A stretch of 64,000 nucleotides of DNA from Prorocentrum cordatum (Eukaryota > Sar > Dinophyceae > Prorocentrales > Prorocentraceae). A program made the translations under genes and the position numbers. The notes below the pieces were generated by a model that saw only the letters and a list, made by a program, of their open reading frames with translations, did no database searches and had not been told where the DNA came from. The stretch lies in the NCBI GenBank assembly GCA_963575745.1, contig CAUYUJ010009857.1, forward strand, positions 1 through 64,000, written 5' to 3'. Below are positions 33,226 to 43,185 of this stretch, piece by piece (positions within the stretch are counted from its first letter, which is position 1; every line of letters begins with the position of its first letter).

Positions 33226-34404
33226 TCACCCCTTCGAACCCCGCTTGAGAAGCGTCGAGCGATACTCGACACACTCCTCCTTGGAACTGCTGTTCTCGGT
33301 AGCGAACTTCAGGATCTTCGCGCAGACGGACGCGTGGTCGCTCGACATGGACTCACCGATCTGGATGAGTAATTTGGGCTTGCCAGAACCTGAGTCCTTG
33401 TAAGTGATGTAAGATGCCTTGCTACCGTAGGTGACGTACATTGGGCCCAGAACATCGTGATCTCCCCGACGTGGCAGGCCATTCGGAGCTGATTTTTGGG
33501 AGGGCCCCTTGAGAAGCTTGCCAGAAGGTTTCGCAGCAGGCCTGCCCCTGAGAACTCCTGGAGACGGCTTGTCAGCGCTCGCAGCCTTGCCACGTTTGAT
33601 TGCAGCCTGGGGAAACGAAGACGTAGTTATATGCCCAGTGGTTCCAGAATCCAGCCCCGAGGCCTTGTCTAGACCCCTGACTCTGAATTGGCGGGGTTGG
33701 GTGGGCGAGGTTAGGAAACGGTGAGGTTCGAGATGCTTGTCCGACTGGGGGAATGAGACGGCGAGAGTGGCGGGTGGACATATTTATATCTATATATATG
33801 TATATATAGAGCTAGGGAGACAGAGAGAGGGAGAAAGAGAAAGAGAGAGAGAGAGAGAGATGGAGAGAGAGAGAGAGGGAGAGGGAGAGAGAGAGAGAGA
33901 GCGAAAGCAAGAAAGAAAGGGAGAGGGGGAGATGGAGAGTGTGATAGAGCGATAGAGAGAGAGAGAGAGAAGATACGGAGGACCGATGAGAAGGATGAGG
34001 AACCAGGAAACAACCAGGAAAATGGAAGGAGGAACGGGGAAGAAACCGACATGCGAGCAAGGTCGAACTCCCCTGCTCATCTTCGCCACACGACCACCAA
34101 CACCGCCCGACCTGTGCATCCGTGCCGCTGTCTCAGGATGCACATGGCGTGGCGTGGCGTTGGTGGGCGAATTGTGGCGAACATGAGCATGGGAATTCAA
34201 TGCGTGATGATTATTGCCCGACTGCCTTAAGCTGGCGCTTCGAGGCAGGGACGACGTCAACCTTGCCCGCCTGCTCCAAAATGTCACCGTCGTCGTCGGA
34301 ATCCTCGAGGCTCAACGGCGGGCGCTGGTCGGTGGGCGGCCGAGGCGTCTCGCGCGGCTTGGCGGGGTGCTCAGCGCACAACCAGCTCGCGAGATCCTTC
34401 GGCT
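33226..34404 (-). CDS. Two-exon 3' gene segment, unknown product
   Basis: Exon a: 34404-about 34225 (acceptor AAACATAG; DLASWLCAEHPAKPRETPRP, SLEDSDDDGDILEQAGKVDV, ASKRQLKAVGQ). Exon b: 33609-33226 (acceptor GTTTCCCCAG; IKRGKAASADKPSPGVLRGR, GPMYVTYGSKASYITYKDSG, PKLLIQIGESMSSDHASVCA, EECVEYRSTLLKRGSKG, stop). A GCA|GTCGGG donor for exon a would keep it open. The second half of exon b looks like a small folded domain (alternating strand/helix), not one I can name; similar lysine-rich tails occur in dinoflagellate-specific families. Confidence 0.6.
33820..33972. repeat. GA dinucleotide array
   Basis: GAGAGAGAGA inside the intron of the gene above, preceded by TATATATATGTATATATA at 33785-33810. 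Confidence 0.95.
34072..34200. repeat. Foldback in the same intron
   Basis: CTGCTCATCTTCGCCACA..CCACCAAC and GTTGGTGGGCGAATTGTGGCGAACATGAGCATG pair imperfectly over about 35 bases. Confidence 0.65.
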
Positions 34405-34446
34405 ATGTTTAGGGCGGGGTGGGCACGGGAGGGCGCGGTTTGCAAA

Positions 34447-34505
34447 TCCCACCAGCCCTCTGGGCGTCGGTGGTCTAGAGAGTTTTCTCTTCTAACCCCT
34501 TCTCG
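34447..34505 (-). repeat. Intronic dispersed repeat, copy 2
   Basis: ATCCCACCAGCCCTCTGGGC then GTCGGTGGTCTAGAGA: nearly identical to 30538-30600. Lies just upstream (minus direction) of the exon beginning at 34404. Confidence 0.8.
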
Positions 34506-34591
34506 TACCCTTCGGGGAGGGGTTTACCCCTCCTCCTACCCCTTCCCCTGGACCTGGACGGAGGGTTCCGCGGGCCGTTGGGGCGCCCACG

Positions 34592-34690
34592 ATGGCCCAA
34601 GACGGATCCAGTAGCGAAAAGGCGGGGAATCAACAACACATGGCTGGCATCTTCTGGGGCCCAAGAGGCACTCTAGAGGGGCAGCGCTAA
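34592..34690 (+). CDS. Small open frame of 32 codons
   Basis: ATG 34592 reads MAQDGSSSEKAGNQQHMAGI then FWGPRGTLEGQR and stops at 34690. Composition is good for such a short frame. It could be a first exon or a small protein; nothing else supports it. Confidence 0.3.
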   Translation: MAQDGSSSEKAGNQQHMAGIFWGPRGTLEGQR

Positions 34691-34734
34691 TTCCCACCCC
34701 CCCACCCCCCCCTTCTTTGATAGATCTCCTCAAA

Positions 34735-35230
34735 CATGGCCCCGAGAGCGCCCCGAAGGCTCCCACGAGGGCCCCAAGCGGGCCCCAAGAGGCCTCAAGA
34801 GGCGCCCATGATGCCTCCAAGAGGCTCCCACGAGACCCCCAAGAAGCCCAATGGGGCCCCCCGAGATACGCAAGAGGCCACCAGGGCCGCCAAGATGCCC
34901 CCAAGACAGCCCAAGAGGTCCCCAAGCTCGCCATTATCATCCTCCTCCTCTTTTTCTTCCTCCTCACCCCTCCCCCCTCCCCCTCCTCCTCCTCCTCCTC
35001 CTCGAGGGGGAGGAGGGGGGGGAGGGGGGGGATCCTCATCCTCCTCCTTGTCCTCCTCCTTCTCCTCCTCATCCTCCTCCCTCTCTTGCTCCTCATTCTC
35101 GTCCCCCACGTCATCGCCCTACTCCATCTCCTCCTCATCAGCTTTCTCATCCTTCTCCTCCTCCTCATCCTCCTCTTCGTCCTCCTACTCCGACGACGGC
35201 GACGATTCCTCCTACGTCCTCCCCCGCTTG
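34735..35230. repeat. Degenerate CCCAAGAGG repeat, then TCC block
   Basis: 34735-34930 is a weak short-period repeat of CCCCAAGAGG-like phrases. 34940-35200 is TCC/CCT repeat with a GGGGGAGG island at 35008-35030. Confidence 0.7.
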
Positions 35231-35261
35231 CGGTATATGGCGGCTTACCCCGCCCTTTGTG

Positions 35262-35480
35262 ATTCTGCATGCTCCCCCGCTTCCCTCATCATCTCCACCC
35301 CCCTGGGACTCGTTTCTGGACGGGCTGGCGGGGATACACGAAGCGCTCAGACTTCAGTTTTGTTTTCCAACGGAAAGGTTGCGCAAGCAATGCTGTCGCT
35401 GTTCTACCAAACGGAAGCATGCGTTCCCCAGATGGCCGACCTCGAGTAAGAAGCACTCGACAGGCGACCTAAGCATGCGC
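35262..35480 (+). CDS. Ambiguous plus-strand exon
   Basis: Two plus frames look protein-like over the same bases: WDSFLDGLAGIHEALRLQFC and SNGKVAQAMLSLFYQTEACV. I cannot choose between them. Borders unknown. Confidence 0.3.
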
Positions 35481-35548
35481 TGAGCAAACTGAACTACGCG
35501 ACAACCAAACTTACTTCACTGGAAAACTACGTTGCCTGTCTCACCCCC

Positions 35549-36408
35549 AGACAGCCGTCATCTCACGTGACACGTCGCTGGCCAATCCAACAATGAACTT
35601 CCCCAGCTTCAGCAATTCGTCATCGTTGGGGAGACTCTCACTGTCTGAAGTCGGCTCCCCATCGGTGGCCCCTGAGACCTCGATCGCGAGCTTGAGGGGC
35701 GTCGGCGTCGGGCTCTCGACGGGCGACGGCGTCTGGCTCTCGACGGGCGTCGGCGTCGGCAACGGGGCGGCGCCATGACCTCCCACGGCTGGGTAGTTCG
35801 GGTACTCGACGGGCGGGACGCCCACTCGTTCCACCATGTCATCGTCGGCTGGCTGCATGAACATTGGACGACCCTCCTGCGTTGACTTTGGTCGCCAGCG
35901 TTTGGGCAGCAAGGACCGTTATCACTTGAAGGTTTGGGCGCATCAGTATTGCTCACTATTCGTTGGGTCGGAGCTGTGAGGTCACCAACCCCAATGCTCC
36001 TCAACCATCCACTGCGCCCTGCCTGCATCTGATAACGATCCCGCGCCCCAAACGCTGCCGACCAACGCGAACGCCACGGCGCGCCTTGTCGACTGGGATC
36101 GTCGGCGTCGGGGTGTCCACTGGGCTCGGCGTGTACGTCGGGCTGCACAGCTCGCTGGGCGTCTTGCCGACGATCCGCCGAGGGCGTTTGCTGCTTGGGG
36201 GGGTCACCGCCTCCTCTGGTTCACTGTCGCCACCGTTGCTGCTCTCGGCGGCGCTGGCCTGGGCGGCGCTGGCCTCGGCGGCGTTGGCCTCGGCGGCGTT
36301 GGCCTCGGCGGCGCTGGCCGCCGAGGCCGTGGCCTCTCTGGCCGCCGCCTGCCCGTGGTGGGCTGCGAGCGGAATCCCCGCGCCGACGCTCGCGTCGGCA
36401 AGCTGCAT
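35549..36408 (-). CDS. Two-exon gene with A/E and P/T repeats, preceded by a spliced-leader relic
   Basis: ATG at 36408 (MQLADASVGAGIPLAAHHGQ), then alanine-rich AAEANAAEANAAEASAAQAS, then EEAVTPPSSKRPRRIVGKTP and SPVDTPTPTIPVD; the exon ends near 36070. Exon 2: about 35875-35549 (acceptor CAACGCAG; MFMQPADDDMVERVGVPPVE, then PTPTPVESQTPSPVESPTPT, then SLPNDDELLKLGKFIVGLAS), donor GGGG|GTGAGA. The shared P-T-P-V-E/D motif on both sides supports the join. A leader relic lies 47 bases before the ATG, so the locus may be a retroposed mRNA copy that later regained an intron. SKRPRR could be a nuclear signal (inference). Confidence 0.6.
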
Positions 36409-36454
36409 CGTCGCCGCGCACAGGGCTGAGGGCCGCGACTGAACTTGTTCAGGG

Positions 36455-36470
36455 CCAAAATGGCTACGGA
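36455..36470 (-). other. Spliced-leader relic (16 bases) before an ATG
   Basis: The minus strand reads TCCGTAGCCATTTTGG, identical to the first 16 bases of the dinoflagellate leader, then diverges (CCCTGAAC). The downstream ATG is at 36408. Confidence 0.7.
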
Positions 36471-36779
36471 GTCGGTGGGTGATGCAAGGGTGCTGCGGGC
36501 GTGCTCTGCCGCGCGGTTGCGTGGGGTGGGCAAGTCGGTCTACACGGTTCAACGCTGTTCAAAACGGCGGTTGGCCGTTGTGCCCAAGATGCCCCAAGAG
36601 AACCCAACGACGGAACCAGTTACCCAAGTATAGCAATGCCAAGATTGCCAGGATGGCCTTGGACGGCACGGTGCACACCGAAGAGGGCCACAATATGACA
36701 CGATACGCACCGAACAATGTCAAGATGACCCAGGATGGCCCAGGATGGCCCAGGACGGCACGGTAGATACCACCCCGTT

Positions 36780-37020
36780 TGTGAATTGTTGAAGTGTTGG
36801 TTGCAGGGTCGACTAAGGATTTGTAACATGACGGTAACGTATAAAAAGATTTCGTTCTAAGGTCATTCGTTTTTTTGGTTGCGTGTGGTTTGGTTTGTGC
36901 ATGCGGTAGTTTTTGTTTCCAGGAAGGCGACGGTCACGCACGCGAGATTTGAAGTGTATTCAAATTTCGCATGCGTGATCTTCGTCTTCTTGGCATTTGG
37001 TTTTCTCGCACTTGCGTTCC
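36780..37020. other. AT-richer spacer with hairpin
   Basis: Hairpin 36934-36978: TCACGCACGCGAGATTTGAA, GTGTA, TTCAAATTTCGCATGCGTGA, with two mismatches. Flanking sequence is T-rich (GTTTTTTTGGTTG). No gene called. Confidence 0.6.
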
Positions 37021-37029
37021 TCGTCTTGA

Positions 37030-37345
37030 TCACCCTCACCCCCATTCACCTCCTTCTCTTCCTCATCATCGCCATCCTCTGCCTCCTCGTCATCATCCTA
37101 GTCCTCCTCCTCCTAACCCTCATCGTCCTCCTGTTCCTCATGATCCTCCTCCTGATGTTGCTGCGCCCCCGTCTCCTGCTGTTGCGGCGCCTCCTCCTAA
37201 TCCTCCTCTTCCTGCTGTTGCTGCGCCTCCTCCCCCTGCTGTTGCTGAACCTCCTCCTAATCCCCCTCCTGATGTTGCTGCGCCTCCTCCTCCTTCTCCT
37301 CCTCCGAATCATCTCTATCCTCATCATCCACCTCCTCCTCCTGCT
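37030..37345. repeat. TCC/CTCATC low complexity with CCTCCTGCTGTTGCTGCGCC units
   Basis: Includes a tandem repeat CTCCTCCTGCTGTTGCTGCG of about 36 bases (37150-37280). On the minus strand this follows the repeat exon. Confidence 0.75.
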
Positions 37346-37373
37346 CCATGTCCCTCCCCGCCGAGCGGGAGAG

Positions 37374-38429
37374 TCCTTCAATAAGTCGTCGTCAATGTCA
37401 TTGCCCTGGCCGAAGTTGCGCTTGTCCGAGAGGTCGTCGTCAGCCATGCCCTGGCCGAAGTTGCGCTTGTCCGAGAGGTCGTCGTCAGTCATGCCCTCGC
37501 CGAAGCGGCGCTTGTCCGAGAGGTCGTCGTCAGTCATGCCCCTGCCGAAGTCGCGCTTGTCCGAGAAGAGGTCGTCGTCGGCAGCGCCGCTGCCCTTGCC
37601 GAAGTTGCGCTTGTCCGAGGCGAGGTCGTCGTCGCCGCTGCCCTTGCCGAAGTTGCCACTGTCCGAGAAGAGGTCGTCGTCATCGGCCATGCTTTTGCCG
37701 AAGTTGCGCTTGCCCGAGAGGTCGTCGGTCATGCCCCTGATGAAGTTGCGCTTGTCCGAGAGGTCGTCGTCGTCGGCCAGGCCCTTGTCGAAGTTGCGCT
37801 GGGTCGAGAGGTCGTCGTCGCGGTCGCACAAGGCCTGCATGGCCTGGGGCGGGTAGTAGCCAGACCCGAGCCTGCGCTTGGGCCCGCTCACGGGCGACGA
37901 CCTCGGCCTCCTGGGGCATATGGGCGTCGCAACCGCGAGAGAGGCGCGCGATCGGCGCGACGAGAGCGAGTGTGAGTTCGGATGAGTAGGCGGAGGTTGG
38001 AAGGAGGACGAAGAAGGGAGACGAAGGGGATGACGAGGAGGGGGGCGAGACTTACCAGGAGGATGGCGATGATGACAACGATTAAGGCGAGGAGGGGGAC
38101 GAGGAGGTCGACACGGGGGAGGACTGGACGAAGCGGGTGCGGTGGATGAGGATGGCGCCGATGCCAGTCTTCCATTTTCCCACCACCAGCCCCTTCCTAA
38201 CCCGTACCCTCCTCATCCTCATTGCCACCACCATCCGCACTAACAACCCTCACCATCATCATCATCCTCTCTCTCGTCCTCCTGATCGTCGGCCCATTTC
38301 CCCAGGAGTCCTGGCAGGCGTTGCATCTGATGTGCGATGTGGAACCTGGGCCACCTGCACGCCCATCAAGTGCAGGTAGTAGCGAATCGTGTCGGCCTGC
38401 TCCTGGTCGCAGATGCTCAGCGCCTCTAG
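37374..38429 (-). CDS. Multi-exon gene with nine DDDLSDKRNFGQGM repeats
   Basis: Exon a: 38429-about 38354 (acceptor CCCCTAG; ALSICDQEQADTIRYYLHLM, GVQVAQ). Exon b: about 38200-38107 (GLVVGKWKTGIGAILIHRTR, FVQSSP). Exon c: 37913-about 37374 (PKRRLGSGYYPPQAMQALCD), then nine tandem copies of a 13-16 residue unit of type DDDLSDKRNFGQGM. The repeat is kept in frame with coordinated changes (FSDS, LASDK, LSGK), which argues for coding. Between b and c a minus donor CTG|GTAAGT at about 38055 hints at another exon. The repeat has alternating acidic and K-R-N-F patches; role unknown. Confidence 0.6.
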
Positions 38430-38574
38430 GGGCACATACGTCCACCCACCCTTTCTCCTCCTCTTGTTCCTCCTCCGCTGTCCTGCCAGTGCCCCTTACA
38501 CGGCACCGTCATCCTGCCCCCTATCACCATGGGGTTTCTTTTCTCTTCCTCCCGTCGGGCTGGCGTCGACCTGG

Positions 38575-39000
38575 CGCCAGCCAGACGCCGACTTGACGTC
38601 AGCCAGACGTCGACCTGACGTCAGCCAGACGTCGACCTGACGTCAGCCAAACGTCAGTAAAACGTCAGTAAAACGTCAGTCAGACGTCAGGCAAACGTCA
38701 AGCAAACGTCAGGCAAACGTCATCCAAACGTCAGGCATACATCGTGTAACCGTCAGACATGACGTTTGGCTGATGTCTGCCTGACGTTTCGCTGACGTTT
38801 GGCTGACGTCTGACTGACGTTTTACTGACGTCTGACTGACGTCAGGTCGACGTCTGGCTGACGTCAGGCCGACGTCTGTTGACGTCAGGATTATGTATGG
38901 CTGACGTCTGACTGACGTCGGGCTGACGTCAGACTGACGTCTGACAAACGTCAGTTCGACGATTGAAAAACGTCAGTCTGACGTCAACCAGTCGTCTGTC
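38575..39000. repeat. ACGTCAG palindromic array
   Basis: About 40 TGACGT/ACGTCA cores spaced roughly 10 bases. Orientation flips near 38760: left half ACGTCAGCCAGACGTC, right half CTGACGTCTGACTGACG. The whole can form a large cruciform. Confidence 0.95.
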
Positions 39001-39025
39001 TGCAAATGGCGGGGCGGGCAAGGTT

Positions 39026-40799
39026 TTATTGAGGGGGGACCTGGCGGAGGCGCACGGGATTGTCCCGTATCCGCCGCAGGTGTTTGAGCATGCAGCTGAC
39101 CTTGTCGGCCAGGCTGCCGCCCCTGAACTCTGGTGATCCTGCTGGCTCCTGCGAGGCCCTTGGGTACCTATTGGGAGGCGCCCACATGGCCATTGGACAT
39201 TGTCCAGGGGCCATGTGGGATACTAATATCTGGGGGAACCAACTACTAGATGGTTCGGTTAGCCTCGAACTCAAACCCCATTCCTCCTCCTTCCTCTCCT
39301 CTGTCATCATCCCCCTGCAGCCTTCCCAATGTCATCCTCTCCTCTCCTGTCCCCCGCGCCCTCCGTTCTCCCCTGTTCTCCCCGTGCCATCTTGACCACC
39401 ACAAACCTTCCTCCCCCTCTATGCTTGGAACGAGGAGGGGGTGAGGGGGCACTTGGCCAGGACGGCGGTGCACGCCGCCGTGACCTCTGCCCAGCGCGCC
39501 TCGGCGTCGGGCACGTGCCGCAGCAAGATCTCGATCTGGGCAGATTGGGCAGCATCTTCGTCCCCTCCTCATCCTCACTGGACCCCCTCCCCCCTCATCG
39601 TCCAACTCCTTCCTCCGTCTCCCCTTGTCGGTACGCCACCCTCCTCCGCTGTCTGCGACTCCCCGTGGAAACGTCCTCCCCCCCTCCTCCTCCCCCTCCT
39701 CCTGCTCCTCCTCCTCCTCCTCCTCCTCCTCCTCGTGTTTCCTTCTCCTCCTGTTTCCTCCTCCCCCTCCTCCCCCCCTCCTCCTCCTCCTCCTCCTCAT
39801 CCCCTCAGCGCTGTCATCATCGGCATCGGCCGTCATTGTCACGCGCTGTCGTCGCCATCGCCATCGGCGGAGTGGCGGAGGAAGGAAGGAGGGGGCAGGG
39901 GGGGAGGGCGGGACGAACGTGCGAGGGAGGAAGGAAGGAAAGATGGGAGGAGACGAGGGAGGAGGCGAGGAGGGTGAGGATTTTCGACCCCACACAACCG
40001 TCACATTCTCGCATAGTAGTGACGGTACTGCAGCTCGGGGACTCGGCGGTACCGCTGGGTCCGCTGGTGCCCGTCCTCGCACCACACCATGGAAATGTAC
40101 ATGGGGTAGTCGGGCGTGAGGGTGAGGGCGGGCTGCCCTGGCTCCCACCCAGCATCTATCTGCCAGGAGGGGGGCCACGGCCCGCCTTCCAGTGGGCCAG
40201 CAGGCACCACAGCGATGACGTCGGGGCAGGCGGCCCACTGGCGGGGCGAAGCCTGCTGGAGCATGGGCTCGATCCAGCTCCTGAAGGGCTTGGTCGTCTT
40301 GACGCCCTGGCGGTTGCGGTACTGCCGCTGGGGGAGGCCAGGGGGGACGTCCCCGACCTCCATGACGCGCCATGGCTCCCCGAGGCCAGGGGGCGCGTCG
40401 CCCCCGCCGAGCTGAATGACCAGGCACGACGCCTGCGCCATGGCGCTACAGCCTAAAACATGGCCACGGAACACGGAGGATCGAGGGAGAGGAGCAGGGG
40501 GAAGGAGCGGAACAGAAGAGGAGGTTGGGAGGAATTCTTCTCACCCTCTCTTGCCCCCTTGTTTCCTTTCATCAACGCCCGCCAACCAACTCGGGGTTGG
40601 CCGCGAGCGACGGCGCGTGGACGGCCTTGTCCTTCGTGAGCCAGTCATAGTGGCCCAGGTCGAAGGTGTTCGTGGAGCCGCGCTCCACGACCAACTTCAG
40701 CAAGGCCTTCTGGAGGCCGCCGCCGAGCGGCGCCGCTGGGCGGCGCAGCGGCGGTTGAGCCCACAGGGCCCGCGAAGGGGATGGGCCGCGGGAGGCCAT
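39026..40799 (-). CDS. Four-exon minus gene (or two genes), unknown product
   Basis: Exon 1: ATG 40799-about 40587 (MASRGPSPSRALWAQPPLRR, QKALLKLVVERGSTNTFDLG, HYDWLTKDKAVHAPSLAANP). Exon 2: about 40452-40010 (MAQASCLVIQLGGGDAPPGL, RSWIEPMLQQASPRQWAACP, YPMYISMVWCEDGHQRTQRY). Exon 3: about 39548-39440 (AQIEILLRHVPDAEARWAEV, TAACTAVLAKCPL). Exon 4: about 39150-39026 (GGSLADKVSCMLKHLRRIRD, LRQVPPQ, stop). Exon 2 has its own ATG eleven bases after TGTTTTAG, so it could instead be the trans-spliced start of a separate gene; the exon 1/2 phase fits better with a GC donor. A weak leader relic lies 46 bases before the exon 1 ATG. No family recognised. Confidence 0.58.
39560..39900. repeat. TCC-rich intron, purine at its far end
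   Basis: TCCTCC repeats at 39670-39800, then GGGGGAGGGCGG-like purine sequence to about 39975. Between exons 2 and 3. Confidence 0.75.
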
Positions 40800-40844
40800 G
40801 GCTCCCGCGCGGAGCCTGTCGGGCGTCCTCTGGGCCGAGGACGT

Positions 40845-40861
40845 GCCAAAATGGCTCACGG
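40845..40861 (-). other. Possible spliced-leader relic before an ATG
   Basis: The minus strand reads CCGT, extra G, AGCCATTTTGGC, then diverges. The ATG follows 46 bases later. It matches the leader with one insertion; weaker than the other three cases. Confidence 0.45.
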
Positions 40862-40914
40862 GCCCAGGGAAGCGACAACCCAAGGGCCCACGGCTAACGG
40901 CCCCTTGGCCCAAG

Positions 40915-41465
40915 GAGGAGGACGAGAAGGATGAGGATAGGAAGTAGGGGGAGGAGTGGGGGGAGGAGAAGGAGGAGGAGGAGAAGGAAGAGGAGGAAAA
41001 GGAGGAGGATATGAAGAAGGAGGATAGGGGAAGAAGGAGGATGAGGAGGATGACGATGAGGAGGAGGAGGAAGAGAGGGAGGAGGAGGAGGAGAAGGAGG
41101 AGGAGAAGGAGGAGGGAAAGAGGAGAAGGAGGTGGATACGGAGGTTGATGAAGAGGAGGCGGAGGATGGTGGTGATAATTAGGCGGCGAGGCTCCAGTTT
41201 GCTCACCACTGAGGCGGGGGAGGAGGAGGAGGAAAGGAGGAGGAGGAGAGGAGGAGGAGGAGGAGGAGGAGGAGGAGGAGGAGGAGGAGGAATAGGAGGA
41301 TGAGGAGGAATAGGAGGATGAGGAGGATGAGGAGGAGGGGGAGGAGGAGGAGGAGGAGGAGGAGGAGGAGAAGGAGGAGAAGGGGGAGGAGGAGAAGGGC
41401 AGATCAGGAGAGGGAGGAGGAGGAGGAGGAGGAGGAGGAGGAGGAGGAGCGAGCGAGCGAGCGAG
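40915..41465. repeat. GGA microsatellite
   Basis: GAGGAGGAGG over about 550 bases with a unique island at 41150-41215. Confidence 0.95.
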
Positions 41466-41574
41466 GGAGAGGGGACAACTGGTGTCCTCCTCCTTCCTAC
41501 TTATCCTGCTTCTGCTCCCTCCCCCTCTGCCTCCCTCCCTCCCCCTCCTGCTCCTCGCCCTTCCTCCTCTGACC

Positions 41575-41875
41575 GATCTCACCGAATCTACTAACCTATC
41601 GATCTCACATCTCACTATTGGCTTCACCTATGGACTATCTCACTGTCGATATCACTATCCATCTCACGACCTACCTATCGATATCACTATCCACCTATCG
41701 CATATCGACCTATAGATCTCACTACCTACCTACGTACCTATCAGTATCACTATCTATCTGCATTGAATAACTATAGCAACAATCTCACTGAATACTGAGT
41801 GGCCTCATCGAACGCACTATCGATCTGAACGACTCGGCTGAAGTATCGATATCACAGTCGATCCACTATCCACTG
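41575..41875. repeat. ATCTCACTATCGATATCAC degenerate array
   Basis: CTATCGATATCACTATC and ATCTCACTA phrases. Reverse-complement relative of the array at 44225-44475. Confidence 0.75.
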
Positions 41876-41877
41876 TG

Positions 41878-42082
41878 GGCTTGATCTCCGCTGTGGTCTT
41901 GATCGGTCGCTACCCTTGATCTCCGCTGTGGTCTTGATCGGTCGCTACCGGTCGCGACCGGTAGCGACCGACGGTCGCGACCGGTCGCGACCGGTACTCG
42001 CGACCGAAAAATCTGGTCGGTCGCGGAACGACCGAGATTGCGTTTCGCTACCCAAATTTTTGGGTCGCGCATGATCTGGGGG
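41878..42082. repeat. GGTCGCGACC family, copy 2 (inverted)
   Basis: CTTGATCGGTCGCTACC twice, then GGTCGCGACCGGTCGCGACC palindromes, ending CTACCCAAATTTTTGGGTCG and GCGCATGATCT. This is the inverse of 20674-20815. Confidence 0.9.
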
Positions 42083-42284
42083 GAGGGGGTCCAGCGCAGA
42101 TCCTGGAAATCCGCGCGGAGCGCCAAAAGGTTCTGGTTAACGCGTTTGTGTCTTCTTCTAGACATTCCAATTTGTTCCCACCCATCCTTTGGTGGTGTTT
42201 TTGTTTTCTTGAAGAGATAGCGCCGCGCTCAAGCTCATCGTCCTTCCTCCTCTCTCTCTCTCTCCCTCCTCCCCCCCGCCTGGC
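42083..42284. other. Spacer, no gene called
   Basis: GCAGATCCTGGAAATCCGCGC resembles GCTGATCCGAGAAATCCACGC at about 47198-47220, so it is a dispersed fragment. Otherwise CTCTCTCTC and mixed sequence. Confidence 0.4.
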
Positions 42285-43185
42285 GTCAGCATGGCGTCGC
42301 AGCACAACATGTCGGCACACCCCTCACGCGCTCCGTGGATACACAAGGAGCTCCTCCGAAGGCCCCAGTGGCTACGTTCGCATGGCGCACTCGCCCCCCA
42401 TTCGGCGCACCTCTCACACGTTCCGTGGCCCCACAGGGACCTTCACCGAAGGCTCCAGTGGTGACGCTCGCAGGGCGCACCCGCCCCAAGCTCCGCGCAC
42501 CCCTCGCATGCTTCGTGGGCCCCACCCGGAAGCTTCGCCTCACCGAAGGCCCCGGTGGCTGCGTCCGCAGGCGTCCCCGCCACCCATGTCGGCACCCCTC
42601 AGGCGCCCCGTGGTCCTATACAGCCCGAGCGTCTGCCTGCACATGCGCGCCACCAATGTCGGCACACCTCTCACACGAGCCGTGGCCCCACCCCCAGTCG
42701 CTGCCTCTACCCCTCATGCGGTTCGCGGCTCCAGACGGGAGCTCCGCCCAAGGCCCCACTGGGTGCGTCCACATGCGCCCGCGCCGTGCGGCACACCCCT
42801 CACTCGTGACAGGGCCCCATACGGAGCTCCACCGACGGCCCCTGTTGGTGCGTCCACATGCGTCCCCGCCGTCCATCTCGGCTTCTTCGCACGTTCCGTG
42901 GGCTCCACCGGGAGCTTCACCGACGGCCGCAGTGGCTGCGTCCACATGCTCCCCGCCGCCCATGTCGGCGCACCCTCACACGCTTCTTGGCCCCATGAGG
43001 AGCTCCACCGAAGGCCCCCGTGGCTGCGTCCACATGCGTTCCCGCCGCCCATGACGGCATGCCTCTCACACGCATCGTGGGCCCCACAGGGAGCTCCACC
43101 GAAGGCCCCCGTGGCTGAGTCCACATGCATCCCTGCCGACCCATTTCGGCGCACCCCTCACATTGGCAACTCCACGAACGGCCAT
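42285..43185. repeat. About 90-bp tandem array, forward units
   Basis: Around ten units with GGAGCTCCACCGAAGGCCC, TGGCTGCGTCCACATGCG, CCCGCCGCCCATGTCGGC and CACCCCTCACACG..TCGTGGCCCCA. The reverse complement of the same unit forms 49966-50545 and 54862-55015. Open frames here are repeat artefacts. Confidence 0.9.

Noticed and set aside
37888-38175. Minus frame with LLVPLLALIVVIIAILLVSLA as a transmembrane protein
   Set aside because: It lies over CTCCTCGTC/ATCATCGCC repeat, and a strong donor CTG|GTAAGT falls in it; a different frame (GLVVGKWKTGIGAILIHRTR) looks more natural upstream.
38888-38990. Protein-coding frames in the ACGTCAG array
   Set aside because: Short, and driven by the 10-base unit.
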